A stretch of DNA of 64,000 nt from an uncultured Roseivirga sp. (GCA_947493005.1 CANLOY010000001.1:248001-312000), one strand, 5' to 3'; shown: positions 35,336 through 44,708, counted from the first letter of the stretch. Translations and numbers: made by a program. The notes: generated by a model not told the origin, from the sequence alone.

Positions 35336-36082
35336 TTAGAAACTAAGTTGAGCTAATACAGCAGCTAAGGCTCCTAAAATTGAAATAGAAAACCTTCTCC
35401 AGTTGAGCTTGTGATGAGGATCTGATTCAATAAAGATTGTAGTAGAAATCTGAAGAAAACTTCCAGCCACAATTGCAAAAAAGATAATCATATACCTTTC
35501 TGCCAATAGTTCTGAATGCCCAAAGAACTCCGAAAAGAGCAACCCCAGCGGAGAAGCTAATGCAAATATTAGAAGTAACAGTACAGCTTTACTTTTCTTC
35601 TTTATTTGAGATAATAACAAGGCCATTAATGCAAATGCAGCCGGAATTTTGTGCATTACTATTCCTAATAGAATTTTTGGTGAGCTCCCATGACTGTAAA
35701 CCGAATCAGGTAAATGGTTAGAATGGATTGAATCAGTCATGATGCTGCCCTCTAAAAAAGAATGTAATCCCAATGCAATCAATAAATAAGGGATCGAGTA
35801 ACTCCCATGTGCATGAAAATGACCATGCTCAACCCCATTGGAAAAGTTTTCCAGCACTTTTTGAATAAAAAAACCAATAAGAATGTATAACCCAAGATTA
35901 AAAGGATCCTCATCACTTAGGAATAAGTCAGGAATCAAGTGGATAACCGTCATTGAAAACAAATAGGCACCCGCAAAAACCAGAAAATAGTTAATACGCT
36001 TCTCGTTGAAGGTTCCCATCCTAATCATGAGTAAGCCAGGAACAGCTACACTCAGAAACAATATGACAGCATTAATAGTCAT
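35336..36082 (-). CDS. ZIP-family metal transporter
   Basis: A 248-residue inner-membrane protein with about eight hydrophobic segments. It has the ZIP signatures: a His-rich loop (GVEHGHFHAHGS), the TM4 site ALGLHSFLEGSIM and the TM5 site GIVMHKIPAAFALMALL with metal-binding His. It would import Zn2+ or Fe2+. The start is ATG at 36082; an in-frame TTG at 36115 would place the start inside a palindromic operator-like site at 36097-36117, so the shorter form is favoured. The palindrome suggests repression by a metal-responsive Fur/Zur-type regulator. Confidence 0.87.
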   Translation of the reverse strand: MTINAVILFLSVAVPGLLMIRMGTFNEKRINYFLVFAGAYLFSMTVIHLIPDLFLSDEDPFNLGLYILIGFFIQKVLENFSNGVEHGHFHAHGSYSIPYLLIALGLHSFLEGSIMTDSIHSNHLPDSVYSHGSSPKILLGIVMHKIPAAFALMALLLSQIKKKSKAVLLLLIFALASPLGLLFSEFFGHSELLAERYMIIFFAIVAGSFLQISTTIFIESDPHHKLNWRRFSISILGALAAVLAQLSF

Positions 36083-36096
36083 TCGTACATATTCTG

Positions 36097-36117
36097 ATTT
36101 GCAATATTGTTGCAAAT
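36097..36117. promoter_or_regulatory. Palindromic operator-like site upstream of the ZIP gene
   Basis: ATTTGCAA at 36097-36104 and TTGCAAAT at 36110-36117 form a perfect eight-base inverted repeat with a five-base spacer. It lies 15-35 bases before the ZIP start codon. Its length and AT-rich TTGCAA arms resemble Fur/Zur-family operators. The regulator is not in the window, so the assignment is inference. Confidence 0.5.
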
Positions 36118-36158
36118 ATCTGAAAGTAAATGATAATTCAGAAAAAAAGGTTCAATAC

Positions 36159-37190
36159 CTATTCAGTAGTCTTTAAGGTTTTTCCTTTTAATCCTTGAGA
36201 TACGTAAGATGCAACCTTACCTTGCTCATCGGTATAAATAAAATAGGCCTCAAGATTCTTATCTGCTTCAACCAAAGTGATGCTCTCTTCCAGGCCTAAA
36301 ACCATACATGCCGTAGCATACCCATCGGCAAGCATACAACTAGGCGCCAGTATAGTGGCACTTAATAGAGTCTGCATCTTCGGAAAGCCTGTTCTAGGAT
36401 CAATTGTGTGAGCTACCTTTCTGCCGTCATCCAATAATCTGAAATTTCTGTAATTTCCTGATGATGCCATTCCTTGATTTTCCAAGTAAATCGCATCAAA
36501 AAGACCTCCAAGTCGTGACTCATCTGGTACTTCTATACCAATTGTCCATGTTGTTCCTTCAATATTCTTTCCGTTAGCACGCACTTCTCCTCCAATCTCC
36601 ACCATATAATCCATGATATCCATTGTCCCAAGCCAGTCTGCCACCACATCAATGGCTTGCCCTTTAGCTATTGCTGAAAAATTCAGTTTAACCTCGGGTC
36701 TAAGTTTGGTTACAGTATTTTGATCAAATTCGATTTTATCAAAACCAACAAACTCTAACAGAGAATCTACTTTTGAAGAATCAAGATTCAGTGTTTTTCC
36801 ATCACCAAACCCCCAGGCATCAACCAAGGTACCTACTGTAGGATCGAAAGCTCCACTGGATTTTTCATAAACCATAGTACTAGCTTCGAGCACATCATAG
36901 AAGTAAGGAAAAACAAAAGAAGCTTTACCAGTCTGATTAAAAGTAGAAATCTCCGAATCGGGAATATAAGTTGAAAGCGATTTGTTGAAGTCTTGAAGCA
37001 GAGAATCAATCTCCTTTTTAAAGTTTCGTTTTTCACTATCCAGATATTTGATGTTATATGCTATGGTTCCCATTGTCATACCTTGCACATAAACCTCCTT
37101 GGGCTGATTTTGCCTATACTTCCAAACCACAAAGATGGCTATCATCAATACCAGCAAATAAATCCGCGATTTGGTATTCTTGTTCATCAC
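36159..37190 (-). CDS. apbE: FAD:protein FMN transferase (ApbE)
   Basis: A 343-residue periplasm-facing protein with an N-terminal membrane anchor (IYLLVLMIAIFVVW). The ApbE fold is shown by VQGMTMGTIAYNIKY, the Ser/Thr-rich site LSTYIPDSEISTFNQ, VDAWGFGDGKT, NFSAIAKGQAIDVVADWL, VEIGGEVRANG and AHTIDPRTGFPK, with a C-terminal LADGYATACMVLG that carries metal-binding residues. It attaches FMN through a phosphoester to Ser/Thr of exported flavoproteins such as NqrB/C or RnfG, using FAD and Mg2+. No target is in the window. It is divergent from ruvB. Confidence 0.92.
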   Translation of the reverse strand: MMNKNTKSRIYLLVLMIAIFVVWKYRQNQPKEVYVQGMTMGTIAYNIKYLDSEKRNFKKEIDSLLQDFNKSLSTYIPDSEISTFNQTGKASFVFPYFYDVLEASTMVYEKSSGAFDPTVGTLVDAWGFGDGKTLNLDSSKVDSLLEFVGFDKIEFDQNTVTKLRPEVKLNFSAIAKGQAIDVVADWLGTMDIMDYMVEIGGEVRANGKNIEGTTWTIGIEVPDESRLGGLFDAIYLENQGMASSGNYRNFRLLDDGRKVAHTIDPRTGFPKMQTLLSATILAPSCMLADGYATACMVLGLEESITLVEADKNLEAYFIYTDEQGKVASYVSQGLKGKTLKTTE

Positions 37191-37306
37191 TCCAAATTTG
37201 ATTCAAAGATAGCTCAAAAGTTAACCCTGAGCATATCTCCATACATTAAACTTATTAGAAGAAGCATCATCAACTCTAATCTTTTATCTTGTGAAAAAAT
37301 TTCAGC

Positions 37307-38335
37307 ATGCGGGAAGACTATTTGAGTGCAAGTGATGATGAACTAAGCTCTTCAGAAAGGGATATAGAACGTGCTTTAAGGCCTTTAAGCTTTGAAGATT
37401 TCACTGGCCAATACAAAATAGTTGAGAATATTAAGGTATTCGTTTTAGCTGCTAAGCAAAGATCGGAACCGTTAGATCACGTTTTGCTACATGGCCCTCC
37501 CGGACTAGGAAAAACTACCCTGTCCCACATCATAGCAAACGAATTAGGTTCTGAAATCAAAGTCACTTCAGGGCCTGTATTGGATAAACCAAGTGATTTG
37601 GCAGGTCTATTAACCAATTTAGAAGAGGGGGATGTCCTTTTCATAGACGAGATTCATAGGCTCAATCCCATAGTTGAGGAATATCTGTATTCAGCTATGG
37701 AAGACTACAAAATTGATATCATGCTGGACTCAGGCCCCAATGCCAGAACAGTACAAATCAGCTTGAGCCCGTTTACTTTGATTGGTGCCACTACCCGTTC
37801 TGGTTTGTTAACTTCTCCGTTAAGGGCACGCTTCGGTATCAATGCAAGGCTAGAGTATTACGATTCCAAGTTACTCACACTGATAGTTCAGCGTTCTTCA
37901 GAAATTCTGAACACTCCAATCAATGAAGATGCTGCGTTCGAAATTGCTCGAAGAAGCAGAGGAACCCCAAGAATTGCTAACAACCTTTTGAGAAGAACAC
38001 GTGATTTTGCCCAAATTAAAGGCACAGGAACCATTACTATCGACATTAGTCAAATGGCGCTCAATGCTTTAGATGTTGATTCTCATGGGCTGGACGAAAT
38101 GGATAACCGAATTTTGTCTACTATTATCGAAAAATTCAAAGGTGGCCCCGTTGGTATTTCTACAATAGCCACTGCCGTGGGAGAAGAGGCGGAAACAATA
38201 GAAGAGGTCTATGAGCCTTTCCTGATTCAAGAAGGTTTCCTGAAAAGAACGTCCAGGGGCAGGGAAGCTACTGACGCTGCCTATGAGCATCTCAAATTAA
38301 AAAAACCTGGCCAAACAGGAACTTTGTTTGGGTAA
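37307..38335 (+). CDS. ruvB: Holliday junction branch migration ATPase RuvB
   Basis: A 342-residue AAA+ motor of full length. Walker A is GPPGLGKT at residues 63-70, Walker B is FIDEIHR, sensor I is in GATTRSGLL, and the RuvA-binding and lid regions follow. The C-terminal winged helix includes [16 protein letters not shown] and the DNA-wing pattern [10 protein letters not shown]. With RuvA it drives branch migration, which RuvC resolves; neither lies here. The stop overlaps the next start (TAATG at 38333-38337). Confidence 0.97.
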   Translation: MREDYLSASDDELSSSERDIERALRPLSFEDFTGQYKIVENIKVFVLAAKQRSEPLDHVLLHGPPGLGKTTLSHIIANELGSEIKVTSGPVLDKPSDLAGLLTNLEEGDVLFIDEIHRLNPIVEEYLYSAMEDYKIDIMLDSGPNARTVQISLSPFTLIGATTRSGLLTSPLRARFGINARLEYYDSKLLTLIVQRSSEILNTPINEDAAFEIARRSRGTPRIANNLLRRTRDFAQIKGTGTITIDISQMALNALDVDSHGLDEMDNRILSTIIEKFKGGPVGISTIATAVGEEAETIEEVYEPFLIQEGFLKRTSRGREATDAAYEHLKLKKPGQTGTLFG

Positions 38336-38727
38336 TGTTTAAGCCAAAAATATACTATGATAAAGAGCTGAAAGAGAAAGCTCGGTTTCTAAGAAACAAC
38401 AGTACTCTGACAGAAGTGCTCCTTTGGAATCATCTGAAAAGAGGGCAAAGAAGAGGCTATGACTTCCATAGGCAAAAGCCAATCCTTCATTGGATTGTTG
38501 ACTTCTTCTGCTATGACTTAATGTTAGCTATAGAGGTTGATGGTGATTACCATGAGTTTGATGAGGTTAAGACAAAGGACAAATACCGACAAGAGCAAAT
38601 TGAAGCTTTGGGTATTTCATTTCTTAGATTCAAGGATGATACAATTAAATATGATATAGAAAGTGCTCTAATCGCTATTGAGAAACATATTGACGAGCAT
38701 GAAAAACACTCCCCTAGCCCCTCTTAA
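38335..38727 (+). CDS. DUF559 / Vsr-like endonuclease-domain protein
   Basis: A 130-residue protein. EKARFLRNNSTLTEVLLWNHL and GYDFHRQKPI are the family's opening; IVDFFCYDLMLAIEVDGDYH carries the D...ExD active-site pattern of the PD-(D/E)xK/Vsr-like DUF559 group. It may nick or cleave DNA; no member of this class is well characterised. Its start overlaps the ruvB stop by one base, yet the last codons (HSPSPS) lie in the left arm of a large palindrome at 38707-38773, so its 3' end may have been set by that element. It could be a mobile or REP-associated gene. Confidence 0.8.
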   Translation: MFKPKIYYDKELKEKARFLRNNSTLTEVLLWNHLKRGQRRGYDFHRQKPILHWIVDFFCYDLMLAIEVDGDYHEFDEVKTKDKYRQEQIEALGISFLRFKDDTIKYDIESALIAIEKHIDEHEKHSPSPS

Positions 38728-38773
38728 AGAGGAGAATAGTTGTTCCCTCCTATTAAGGAGGGTTAGGGAGGTG
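38707..38773. repeat. REP-like compound palindrome
   Basis: A 67-base element with outer arms CACTCCCCTAGCCC (from 38707) and GGGTTAGGGAGGTG (to 38773) that pair imperfectly. Inside are two hairpins: CCTCTT/AAGAGG at 38720-38732, and CCCTCCT/AGGAGGG at 38745-38762 with an ATTA loop. Similar GGGAGG-rich palindromes occur beside DUF559 genes in Bacteroidota (from memory). The left arm overlaps the DUF559 end; QueG starts 11 bases after the right arm. Confidence 0.65.
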
Positions 38774-38784
38774 TTAGCAATCTT

Positions 38785-39720
38785 ATGAAAACACAGGTCA
38801 CATATAACACCCAAATTGTTAAGCAAACAGCAAGAGAATTAGGGTTTGACTTTTGTGGGGTATCTAAGGCTGAGTTTCTTCAAGAGGAAGCACCCAGGCT
38901 AGAGAAGTGGTTGAAAGCAGAAGCTCACGGGAAAATGAGCTATATGGAAAACCATTTTGAAAAGCGGCTTAACCCTTCAAAATTGGTTCCTGGAGCTAAG
39001 TCGGTTGTTTCTTTACTTTACAACTACTACCCCGAAGAAGATTTAGCAAAAGACAGGCCTAGTCATTCCAAAATAGCTAAGTACGCCTATGGCCAGGATT
39101 ATCATTTTGTAATAAAAGATAAACTCAAAACATTCCTGAAAATGCTTCAGGAAAAAATAGGTCAGATCGAAGGGCGTGTTTTCGTAGATTCTGCGCCCGT
39201 AATGGAAAGACAATGGGCAGCGAAATCCGGACTAGGTTGGATAGGTAAAAACACTTTGCTCATCAATAAGGATCAAGGAAGCTTCTTTTTCTTAGCAGAA
39301 CTCATTATCGACCTTGAGCTGGAAGCTGATGGGCCAATCAAAGATTATTGTGGCACTTGTACAAAGTGTATAGATGCTTGCCCTACCGATGCGATCACTC
39401 CTTATGAGCTCAATGCCAGTCAGTGTATCTCATACTTAACAATTGAATTAAAGGATGGCATACCTGATGAGTTTAAAAACAAGATGGAAGGTTGGGCTTT
39501 TGGCTGTGATATATGTCAGGATGTTTGTCCTTGGAATCGCTTCTCAAAAAAGCATCAAGAACACAATTTCACTCCTAAAGAAGAGCTGTTAGAATTATTT
39601 AACAATAATTGGCAAGATTTAACAGAAGAGGTTTTCAGGTCAGCTTTCAAGGGTTCTGCTGTAAAAAGAACAAAATTTGAAGGCCTGAAAAGGAATTTAA
39701 AATTCCTTGAAAATAATTAA
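38785..39720 (+). CDS. queG: Epoxyqueuosine reductase QueG
   Basis: A 311-residue cytoplasmic enzyme that reduces epoxyqueuosine to queuosine in tRNA, the last step of Q biosynthesis, using cobalamin and two [4Fe-4S] clusters. The B12 domain contains [11 protein letters not shown] and the [19 protein letters not shown] region. The cluster motifs are [16 protein letters not shown] (about 190-205) and [11 protein letters not shown] (about 237-247). It is shorter than QueG with C-terminal HEAT repeats but typical for Bacteroidota. A hairpin with a nine-base stem follows the stop. Confidence 0.95.
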   Translation: MKTQVTYNTQIVKQTARELGFDFCGVSKAEFLQEEAPRLEKWLKAEAHGKMSYMENHFEKRLNPSKLVPGAKSVVSLLYNYYPEEDLAKDRPSHSKIAKYAYGQDYHFVIKDKLKTFLKMLQEKIGQIEGRVFVDSAPVMERQWAAKSGLGWIGKNTLLINKDQGSFFFLAELIIDLELEADGPIKDYCGTCTKCIDACPTDAITPYELNASQCISYLTIELKDGIPDEFKNKMEGWAFGCDICQDVCPWNRFSKKHQEHNFTPKEELLELFNNNWQDLTEEVFRSAFKGSAVKRTKFEGLKRNLKFLENN

Positions 39721-39741
39721 GCCCATCATTTCTGATGGGCT
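39720..39741 (+). terminator. Terminator-like hairpin after queG
   Basis: AGCCCATCA at 39720-39728 and TGATGGGCT at 39733-39741 form a perfect nine-base stem with a four-base loop. It starts on the last base of the queG stop. There is no clear T run after it on the plus strand, so termination may be weak or the hairpin may protect mRNA ends. Confidence 0.55.
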
Positions 39742-39756
39742 AGGTGATTAATTCAT

Positions 39757-39945
39757 TTACTGTGCTAGAACAAACTGGCGATCTATGATGGGGCCATAAA
39801 CCGTACCAAAATGCATGTAGCACCATTTTTTAAGCTCATTCAATTCATCTTCCACGAGTGACTTGATTGCTTTTCTTAACTCTCTCTCAAATAATCTCTT
39901 ATCAAAGCTAACCTTCGAGAGGATAAGTTTGAAATACTCCAACAT
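39757..39945 (-). CDS. Small conserved-looking hypothetical protein
   Basis: A 62-residue cytoplasmic protein starting MLEYFKLILSKVSFDKRLF, then an amphipathic helix rich in Glu, Arg and Lys (ERELRKAIKSLVEDELNEL) and an ending KKWCYMHFGTVYGPIID. It has no membrane segment or known motif. I use the ATG at 39945; a longer frame would start at 39996. Charge pattern and codon use suggest a real gene, but I do not recognise the family. It faces queG convergently and lies next to the BatD promoter region. Confidence 0.55.
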   Translation of the reverse strand: MLEYFKLILSKVSFDKRLFERELRKAIKSLVEDELNELKKWCYMHFGTVYGPIIDRQFVLAQ

Positions 39946-40044
39946 GTTAAGAACGTTTAGGGTTATGAATCTAAAACTAGTATTCGGTCGTACCACTTAT
40001 ACGAACGAATTATACTATTGGTTATTCCCTTTTAAAAATGAATT

Positions 40045-40052
40045 TATATTTG
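40045..40052 (+). promoter_or_regulatory. Candidate -7 promoter element for batD
   Basis: TATATTTG fits the Bacteroidota TAnnTTTG -7 consensus and lies 38 bases before the batD start. A TTG at 40018-40020 could be the -33 element; the 24-base spacing is at or beyond the long end. Weak support. Confidence 0.35.
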
Positions 40053-40090
40053 AAGTAGATTTAAAGGGGAAATGAAAATATGAAATTTTT

Positions 40091-41545
40091 ATGAGAAAGT
40101 CCAGTCGATTTCTTGTTGCCTGTGTAATAACCTTGGTTTCCTTGGTTCAGATTAACGCTCAGGAAATAACCGTTCAGTTGGGCAACGATGAAGTTGGCCT
40201 GAATGAGTTATTTACCATTACAGTTACCCTTAAAAATGGCACTATAAAAAATTACACTGATTTCCCTGAAATAGATGGATTTGCAAAAAGAGGCACTTCG
40301 TCTTCCAGCAAAACCAATATCATCAACGGCCAGATAACTTCTTCACAAAGCATCATTCAAAGGTACCTTCCTTTGGAAGAAGGAACCTATACATTGAGCT
40401 CTTTCACTATGAAGGTGAATGGCAAAGAAATAAGTTCGGGTGGAAAAACTATCAAAATCACCCCTCCTGTCGAACGCAAAAGGAATAGCAGAAGAGGTAG
40501 GTTTGACCCCTTTTCTGGTTTCTTTGGAGAGGATGAGGGTTCTAGAAGAAATACGGAGTTTGTTGATGTAAAAGAAGATGCCTTTTTAGCACTCACAACA
40601 GATAAAGATGAAGTCTACGTTGGAGAAGGGTTTACTACCACTTTCGCTTTCTATGTAGCAGATGCCAACAGAGCGCCTCTGCAATTTTATGAAGCTGGAA
40701 AGCAACTTTCTAAAATCCTTAAAGATTTGAAACCAGAGAACTGCTGGGAAGAAAACTTCAACATTGAAAATATTTATGGTGAACGTGTAACGATAAATGG
40801 AAAGAGTTATACACGTTATAAAATTTATCAAGCCGCTTTCTATCCACTTAATCTCGAACCTGTGGAATTTCCTTCGGTTCCATTTGAAATGATTAAGTAC
40901 CGTGTCGCCAAGTCTCCTTCTTTCTTCGGGCGTGATCGAAAAGAAGATTTTAAAACATTTCACACACGTCCCAAAACCGTAAGAGTAAAAGCATTGCCTC
41001 CACATCCTTTAAAGGATGCTGTGGCTGTTGGAGAGTTTCAGCTAGATGAAAAAATAGATAAAACTACAGTTGAAACGGGCGAAAGCTTTGAGTACAATTT
41101 CAACATCTATGGAGAGGGAAACATTGCTGGCATACCTGATCTGGAGATACCTAATTCGAAAGATCTTGATGTTTACCCTCCCAACATTAGTCAGGATGTA
41201 AACAGAGGAGCAGGTCGAGTAACTGGTTCTAAAAAGTATAGTTATTTCGGTATTCCAAATGAGCCCGGAGACTATAACCTCAAAGATTACTTTAGCTGGG
41301 TATTTTTCAACCCTGAAAAAGAAAAATACGACACATTAAAAGCTTCTGTAAAACTTAATGTGACGGGAGAGAGTAAAAAGAACGTTTCAATTTCTTCATC
41401 AGATTTAGGCTCTTTCTACGACAATATAGATGTGGCTTCTAACAAGCTTGAAAAGCTTAGAGACGATAATACAGCACAGGTCATTGCCAATATTTTAATA
41501 TTCGCTATGTTAGCGGCTGCAGGTTTTTTATTCTTTAAGAAATAG
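40091..41545 (+). CDS. batD: BatD-family protein
   Basis: A 484-residue protein with a cleavable signal peptide (residues 1-23, ending NAQ). Repeated Ig-like beta domains follow: EITVQLGNDEVGLNELFTIT, then FVDVKEDAFLALTTDKDEVY and VAVGEFQLDEKIDKTTVETG. One C-terminal membrane segment (VIANILIFAMLAAAGFLFF) anchors it. BatD belongs to the Bacteroides aerotolerance locus (BatA-E), but no other bat gene is here. The gene abuts aroC with no gap. Its exact role is not settled; it is likely an envelope protein interacting with the VWA proteins BatA/B. Confidence 0.88.
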   Translation: MRKSSRFLVACVITLVSLVQINAQEITVQLGNDEVGLNELFTITVTLKNGTIKNYTDFPEIDGFAKRGTSSSSKTNIINGQITSSQSIIQRYLPLEEGTYTLSSFTMKVNGKEISSGGKTIKITPPVERKRNSRRGRFDPFSGFFGEDEGSRRNTEFVDVKEDAFLALTTDKDEVYVGEGFTTTFAFYVADANRAPLQFYEAGKQLSKILKDLKPENCWEENFNIENIYGERVTINGKSYTRYKIYQAAFYPLNLEPVEFPSVPFEMIKYRVAKSPSFFGRDRKEDFKTFHTRPKTVRVKALPPHPLKDAVAVGEFQLDEKIDKTTVETGESFEYNFNIYGEGNIAGIPDLEIPNSKDLDVYPPNISQDVNRGAGRVTGSKKYSYFGIPNEPGDYNLKDYFSWVFFNPEKEKYDTLKASVKLNVTGESKKNVSISSSDLGSFYDNIDVASNKLEKLRDDNTAQVIANILIFAMLAAAGFLFFKK

Positions 41546-42622
41546 ATGGGGAGTTCATTTGGCAAGCTTTTTAAAATTCATACTTACGGTGAATCACATG
41601 GCTCTGCATTGGGTGTCATCATTGATGGCTGTCCGGCAGGATTGGTAATTGATGAGTCTTTCATTCAGGCAGAATTAGACAGGCGAAAACCTGGTCAATC
41701 TAAAATAACCACTCAAAGAAAAGAGGCTGACGATTTTGAAATACTTTCTGGAGTTTTTGAAGGAAAGTCTACCGGAACCCCTATTAGTATTCTAATCCGA
41801 AACCAAGATCAGAAGAGTAAGGACTATTCCCATATAGCAGAAAAATACAGGCCTTCTCATGCTGATTACACTTTTCAAGAGAAATATGGTATCAGAGATT
41901 ATCGTGGTGGAGGCAGAAGTTCGGCAAGGGAAACTGTTGCTAGGGTTGCTGCTGGAGCCATAGCCAAGTTACTCTTAAAACACTACGGTGTTGAATGTCA
42001 GTCTTACGTGTCTCAGGTAGGAGAATTAAAGCTGGAGAAAAACTATACAGACCTTGACCTCTCTAAAACAGAAGATAACATTGTAAGATGCCCCGACCCT
42101 GAAGTTGCCGAGGCTATGATTGAACTAATCGATCAGACAAGAAAAAACAGAGATACTATTGGTGGTATTGTTACAGGAGTAATCAAAGGAGCACCAGTTG
42201 GTTTAGGCGAGCCTGTTTTTGATAAATTACATGCCGAATTAGGTAAAGCCATGCTTAGCATAAATGCGGTAAAAGGATTTGAGTATGGCAGTGGATTTGA
42301 TGGAGTAAAACTAAGCGGGTCGGAGCATAACGATGCCTTCTACACAGAAGATGGTAAAGTAAAAACTAAAACCAACTACTCTGGTGGTATACAAGGTGGT
42401 ATATCAAACGGACAGGATATTTACTTCAATGTAGCCTTTAAACCTGTTGCCACAATTATGATGGATCAGGAGAGTATAGATACTGCCGGCAATAAGGTAA
42501 CCGTTTCTGGCAAAGGACGTCACGACCCTTGTGTCGTTTCGCGTGCCGTACCTATCGTTGAAGCAATGTCTGCTTTGGTTATTGCCGATTATTTGCTAAT
42601 TAGCAAGGCTAACCGTTTGTAA
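41546..42622 (+). CDS. aroC: Chorismate synthase
   Basis: A 358-residue FMN-dependent enzyme making chorismate from EPSP, the last shared step of aromatic biosynthesis. The family signatures are visible: [19 protein letters not shown] near the N-terminus, the RRPGQ-like [34 protein letters not shown] and the C-terminal [16 protein letters not shown]. Length is normal. The start codon follows the batD stop with no gap, so it may be co-transcribed with batD, an unusual neighbour for an amino-acid gene. Confidence 0.97.
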   Translation: MGSSFGKLFKIHTYGESHGSALGVIIDGCPAGLVIDESFIQAELDRRKPGQSKITTQRKEADDFEILSGVFEGKSTGTPISILIRNQDQKSKDYSHIAEKYRPSHADYTFQEKYGIRDYRGGGRSSARETVARVAAGAIAKLLLKHYGVECQSYVSQVGELKLEKNYTDLDLSKTEDNIVRCPDPEVAEAMIELIDQTRKNRDTIGGIVTGVIKGAPVGLGEPVFDKLHAELGKAMLSINAVKGFEYGSGFDGVKLSGSEHNDAFYTEDGKVKTKTNYSGGIQGGISNGQDIYFNVAFKPVATIMMDQESIDTAGNKVTVSGKGRHDPCVVSRAVPIVEAMSALVIADYLLISKANRL

Positions 42623-42641
42623 ATAAATCCAATTTCAGATT

Positions 42642-44036
42642 ATGAAAAAACTTCCTCTTCATGTAAAAATCATGATTGGACTCGTTGCCGGTATTATTTG
42701 GGCATTCGTTTCCAGTGGATTAGGCTGGAACCAATTCACTATTGATTGGATAGACCCCTTTGGTCAGATTTTCATCAGAATGCTAAAGTATATTGCAGTG
42801 CCACTAGTACTGTTCTCTATCATTAGTGGTATTTCAAGCCTCAAGGACATGTCCAAACTTGGAAGAATGGGAGGTAAAACTCTAGGCTTCTATTTGATTA
42901 CCACAGTAGCTGCAGTTGGTGTAGGTTTATTGTTAGTGAATCTGGTAAAACCGGGTAATCTCGTTGACGAAGAATCTCGAATCAAAAACCGACTTAGTTA
43001 CGAAAATTGGGCCAATTCAAACGGTGTTGAAATTCTTGACGGCAAGGACTTTACGAATGATCCTAAGTATGCCAGTTATGAAAAGGCTGCTGAAATGACC
43101 GAGGCCCAAAAGAAAATGGTCGCTGAGAAAAGAGCAACAGCCGAACAGAATAAGGATGCAGGACCAATGAAGTTCCTCATAGACATGGTCCCTCAAAATA
43201 TTGTTACATCGCTCGGCAATGATAAACTCATGCTGCAGGTTATTTTCTTCGGTATTTTCTTCGGTATATGTATGGCTGCCTTACCAGATGAGAAAGTCTC
43301 TGGACTAGCATCTTTTGTACACGGAGCTAATGAAGTATTCTTGAAAATGGTAGACTTTGTAATGAAGGCCGCCCCTTTCTTTGTCTTCTGCTTATTGGCC
43401 GGTGTAGTAGCAAAAATGGCTGATACTCCAGGAGAAGTATTTGAAATCTTTAAAGGACTTGCCTCATATTCACTTACACTTGTGGCTGGTTTGTTATTCC
43501 TGATTTTTGTTTTCTACCCTACCATAGTCAGAAGCTTTGTAAAGTCTTTGAAGTATAGAAAATTCTTTAAGAAGATAAGTCCAGCACAGCTCATGGCATT
43601 CTCTACCAGTTCAAGTGCAGCAACACTTCCTGTAACGATGGAATGCGTGGAGGACAATCTGGGAGTATCTAAGAATGTATCCAGTTTTGTCTTACCTATT
43701 GGAGCAACTGTTAACATGGATGGTACAAGCTTGTATCAGGCAGTTGCAGTAGTTTTCATGGCCCAACTCCACATGGTAGATCTTTCTTTCACTCAACAAC
43801 TCACAATTGTACTTACAGCTACGCTTGCTTCAATAGGTTCTGCAGCAGTTCCAAGTGCAGGCTTAGTAATGATGGTGGTTGTCCTTCAGTCCGTTGGACT
43901 TAACCCTGCATGGATAGCCATTATTTTCCCAGTCGATAGGCCTTTGGATATGTTAAGGACTGTTGTTAATGTAACAGGAGATGCTACGGTTTCTACAATT
44001 GTTGCTAAATCTGAAGGCGAATTAAAGGAAGACTAA
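42642..44036 (+). CDS. Dicarboxylate/amino acid:cation symporter (DAACS family)
   Basis: A 464-residue inner-membrane symporter of the GltP/DctA group, with about eight membrane segments and two re-entrant hairpins. The Ser-rich hairpin AFSTSSSAATLPVTMEC and NMDGTSLYQAVAVVFMAQ are hallmark substrate and Na+-site motifs, and DRPLDMLRTVVNVTGDA forms the last conserved segment. Residues ~105-160 hold an acidic, Lys-rich insertion in the TM3-4 loop, longer than in E. coli GltP. It imports glutamate, aspartate or C4-dicarboxylates with Na+ or H+. The substrate is not decided by sequence. Confidence 0.92.
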   Translation: MKKLPLHVKIMIGLVAGIIWAFVSSGLGWNQFTIDWIDPFGQIFIRMLKYIAVPLVLFSIISGISSLKDMSKLGRMGGKTLGFYLITTVAAVGVGLLLVNLVKPGNLVDEESRIKNRLSYENWANSNGVEILDGKDFTNDPKYASYEKAAEMTEAQKKMVAEKRATAEQNKDAGPMKFLIDMVPQNIVTSLGNDKLMLQVIFFGIFFGICMAALPDEKVSGLASFVHGANEVFLKMVDFVMKAAPFFVFCLLAGVVAKMADTPGEVFEIFKGLASYSLTLVAGLLFLIFVFYPTIVRSFVKSLKYRKFFKKISPAQLMAFSTSSSAATLPVTMECVEDNLGVSKNVSSFVLPIGATVNMDGTSLYQAVAVVFMAQLHMVDLSFTQQLTIVLTATLASIGSAAVPSAGLVMMVVVLQSVGLNPAWIAIIFPVDRPLDMLRTVVNVTGDATVSTIVAKSEGELKED

Positions 44037-44048
44037 GAACTATTCGGC

Positions 44049-44056
44049 TAACTTTG
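44049..44056 (+). promoter_or_regulatory. Candidate -7 promoter element for the Nfu gene
   Basis: TAACTTTG matches the TAnnTTTG -7 consensus of Bacteroidota and lies 28 bases before the ATG. No good TTG is found at -33 spacing, so support is partial. Confidence 0.35.
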
Positions 44057-44083
44057 CAGTTGGTATTCTAAATTCAGAAAAAT

Positions 44084-44653
44084 ATGAGACCAGTAAGCAT
44101 ATATATGGAAGCCAACCCCAATCCTAATTCCATGAAGTTTGTGGTGAACTTTATGTTGTTACAGGATGGTGTTAGTTTCGATTACCCTAACGTAGAATCT
44201 GCCAAGGACTCTCCTCTCGCTCAATCACTTTTCGAATTACCACATGTGGAAAGAGTGTTCTACATGAGTAATTTTGTGACAGTAACTAAATCTGAAAGTG
44301 TTGATTGGATTGAGATTCAAGATGGCATTCGCGACACTATTAAGCCATATCTGGAAGAGGAGAAACCTTTGATCCTTGAAGAGTTGGATAAAGATCCACT
44401 GTTTGATGAAAATGACTCAGAGGTGGTTAAAAAGATCAAAGGAATATTAGATGAGTATATAAGGCCTGCCGTAGAACAAGATGGTGGAGCTATTGGTTTT
44501 TCTTCTTTTGATGATGGTGTTGTAAAAGTAAGTCTACAAGGTTCATGCAGTGGTTGCCCTGCCTCAGCCATTACACTAAAGTCGGGGATTGAAAACTTGC
44601 TAAAACGAATGCTTCCAAACGATGTTAAGGAGGTTGTTGCCGAAGCAAGTTAG
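44084..44653 (+). CDS. Nfu/NifU-type iron-sulfur scaffold protein
   Basis: A 189-residue cytoplasmic protein with an N-terminal Nfu_N domain (SIYMEANPNPNSMKFVVN, residues ~4-90) and a C-terminal NifU domain (PAVEQDGGAIGFSSFDDGVV, then CSGCPASAITLKSGIENLL). The CxxC Cys pair binds a [4Fe-4S] cluster between two subunits and passes it to apo-proteins. The radical SAM enzymes of the glycan locus and QueG would be among possible clients, but that is inference. A strong terminator follows. Confidence 0.93.
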   Translation: MRPVSIYMEANPNPNSMKFVVNFMLLQDGVSFDYPNVESAKDSPLAQSLFELPHVERVFYMSNFVTVTKSESVDWIEIQDGIRDTIKPYLEEEKPLILEELDKDPLFDENDSEVVKKIKGILDEYIRPAVEQDGGAIGFSSFDDGVVKVSLQGSCSGCPASAITLKSGIENLLKRMLPNDVKEVVAEAS

Positions 44654-44670
44654 ATAAAATATTAACTCAC

Positions 44671-44696
44671 AAAAAGCCGCATAAACGGCTTTTTTT
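44671..44696 (+). terminator. Rho-independent terminator after the Nfu gene
   Basis: AAAAAGCCG at 44671-44679 pairs with CGGCTTTTT beginning at 44686 around a six-base loop, and the T run continues to 44696. A textbook intrinsic terminator 17 bases after the stop. Confidence 0.85.
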
Positions 44697-44708
44697 ATGC
44701 CTCATAAA

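Noticed and set aside
40586-41005. A 139-codon antisense frame inside batD
   Set aside because: It is opposite the Ig-like domains of BatD and has no recognisable motif or plausible regulatory signals.
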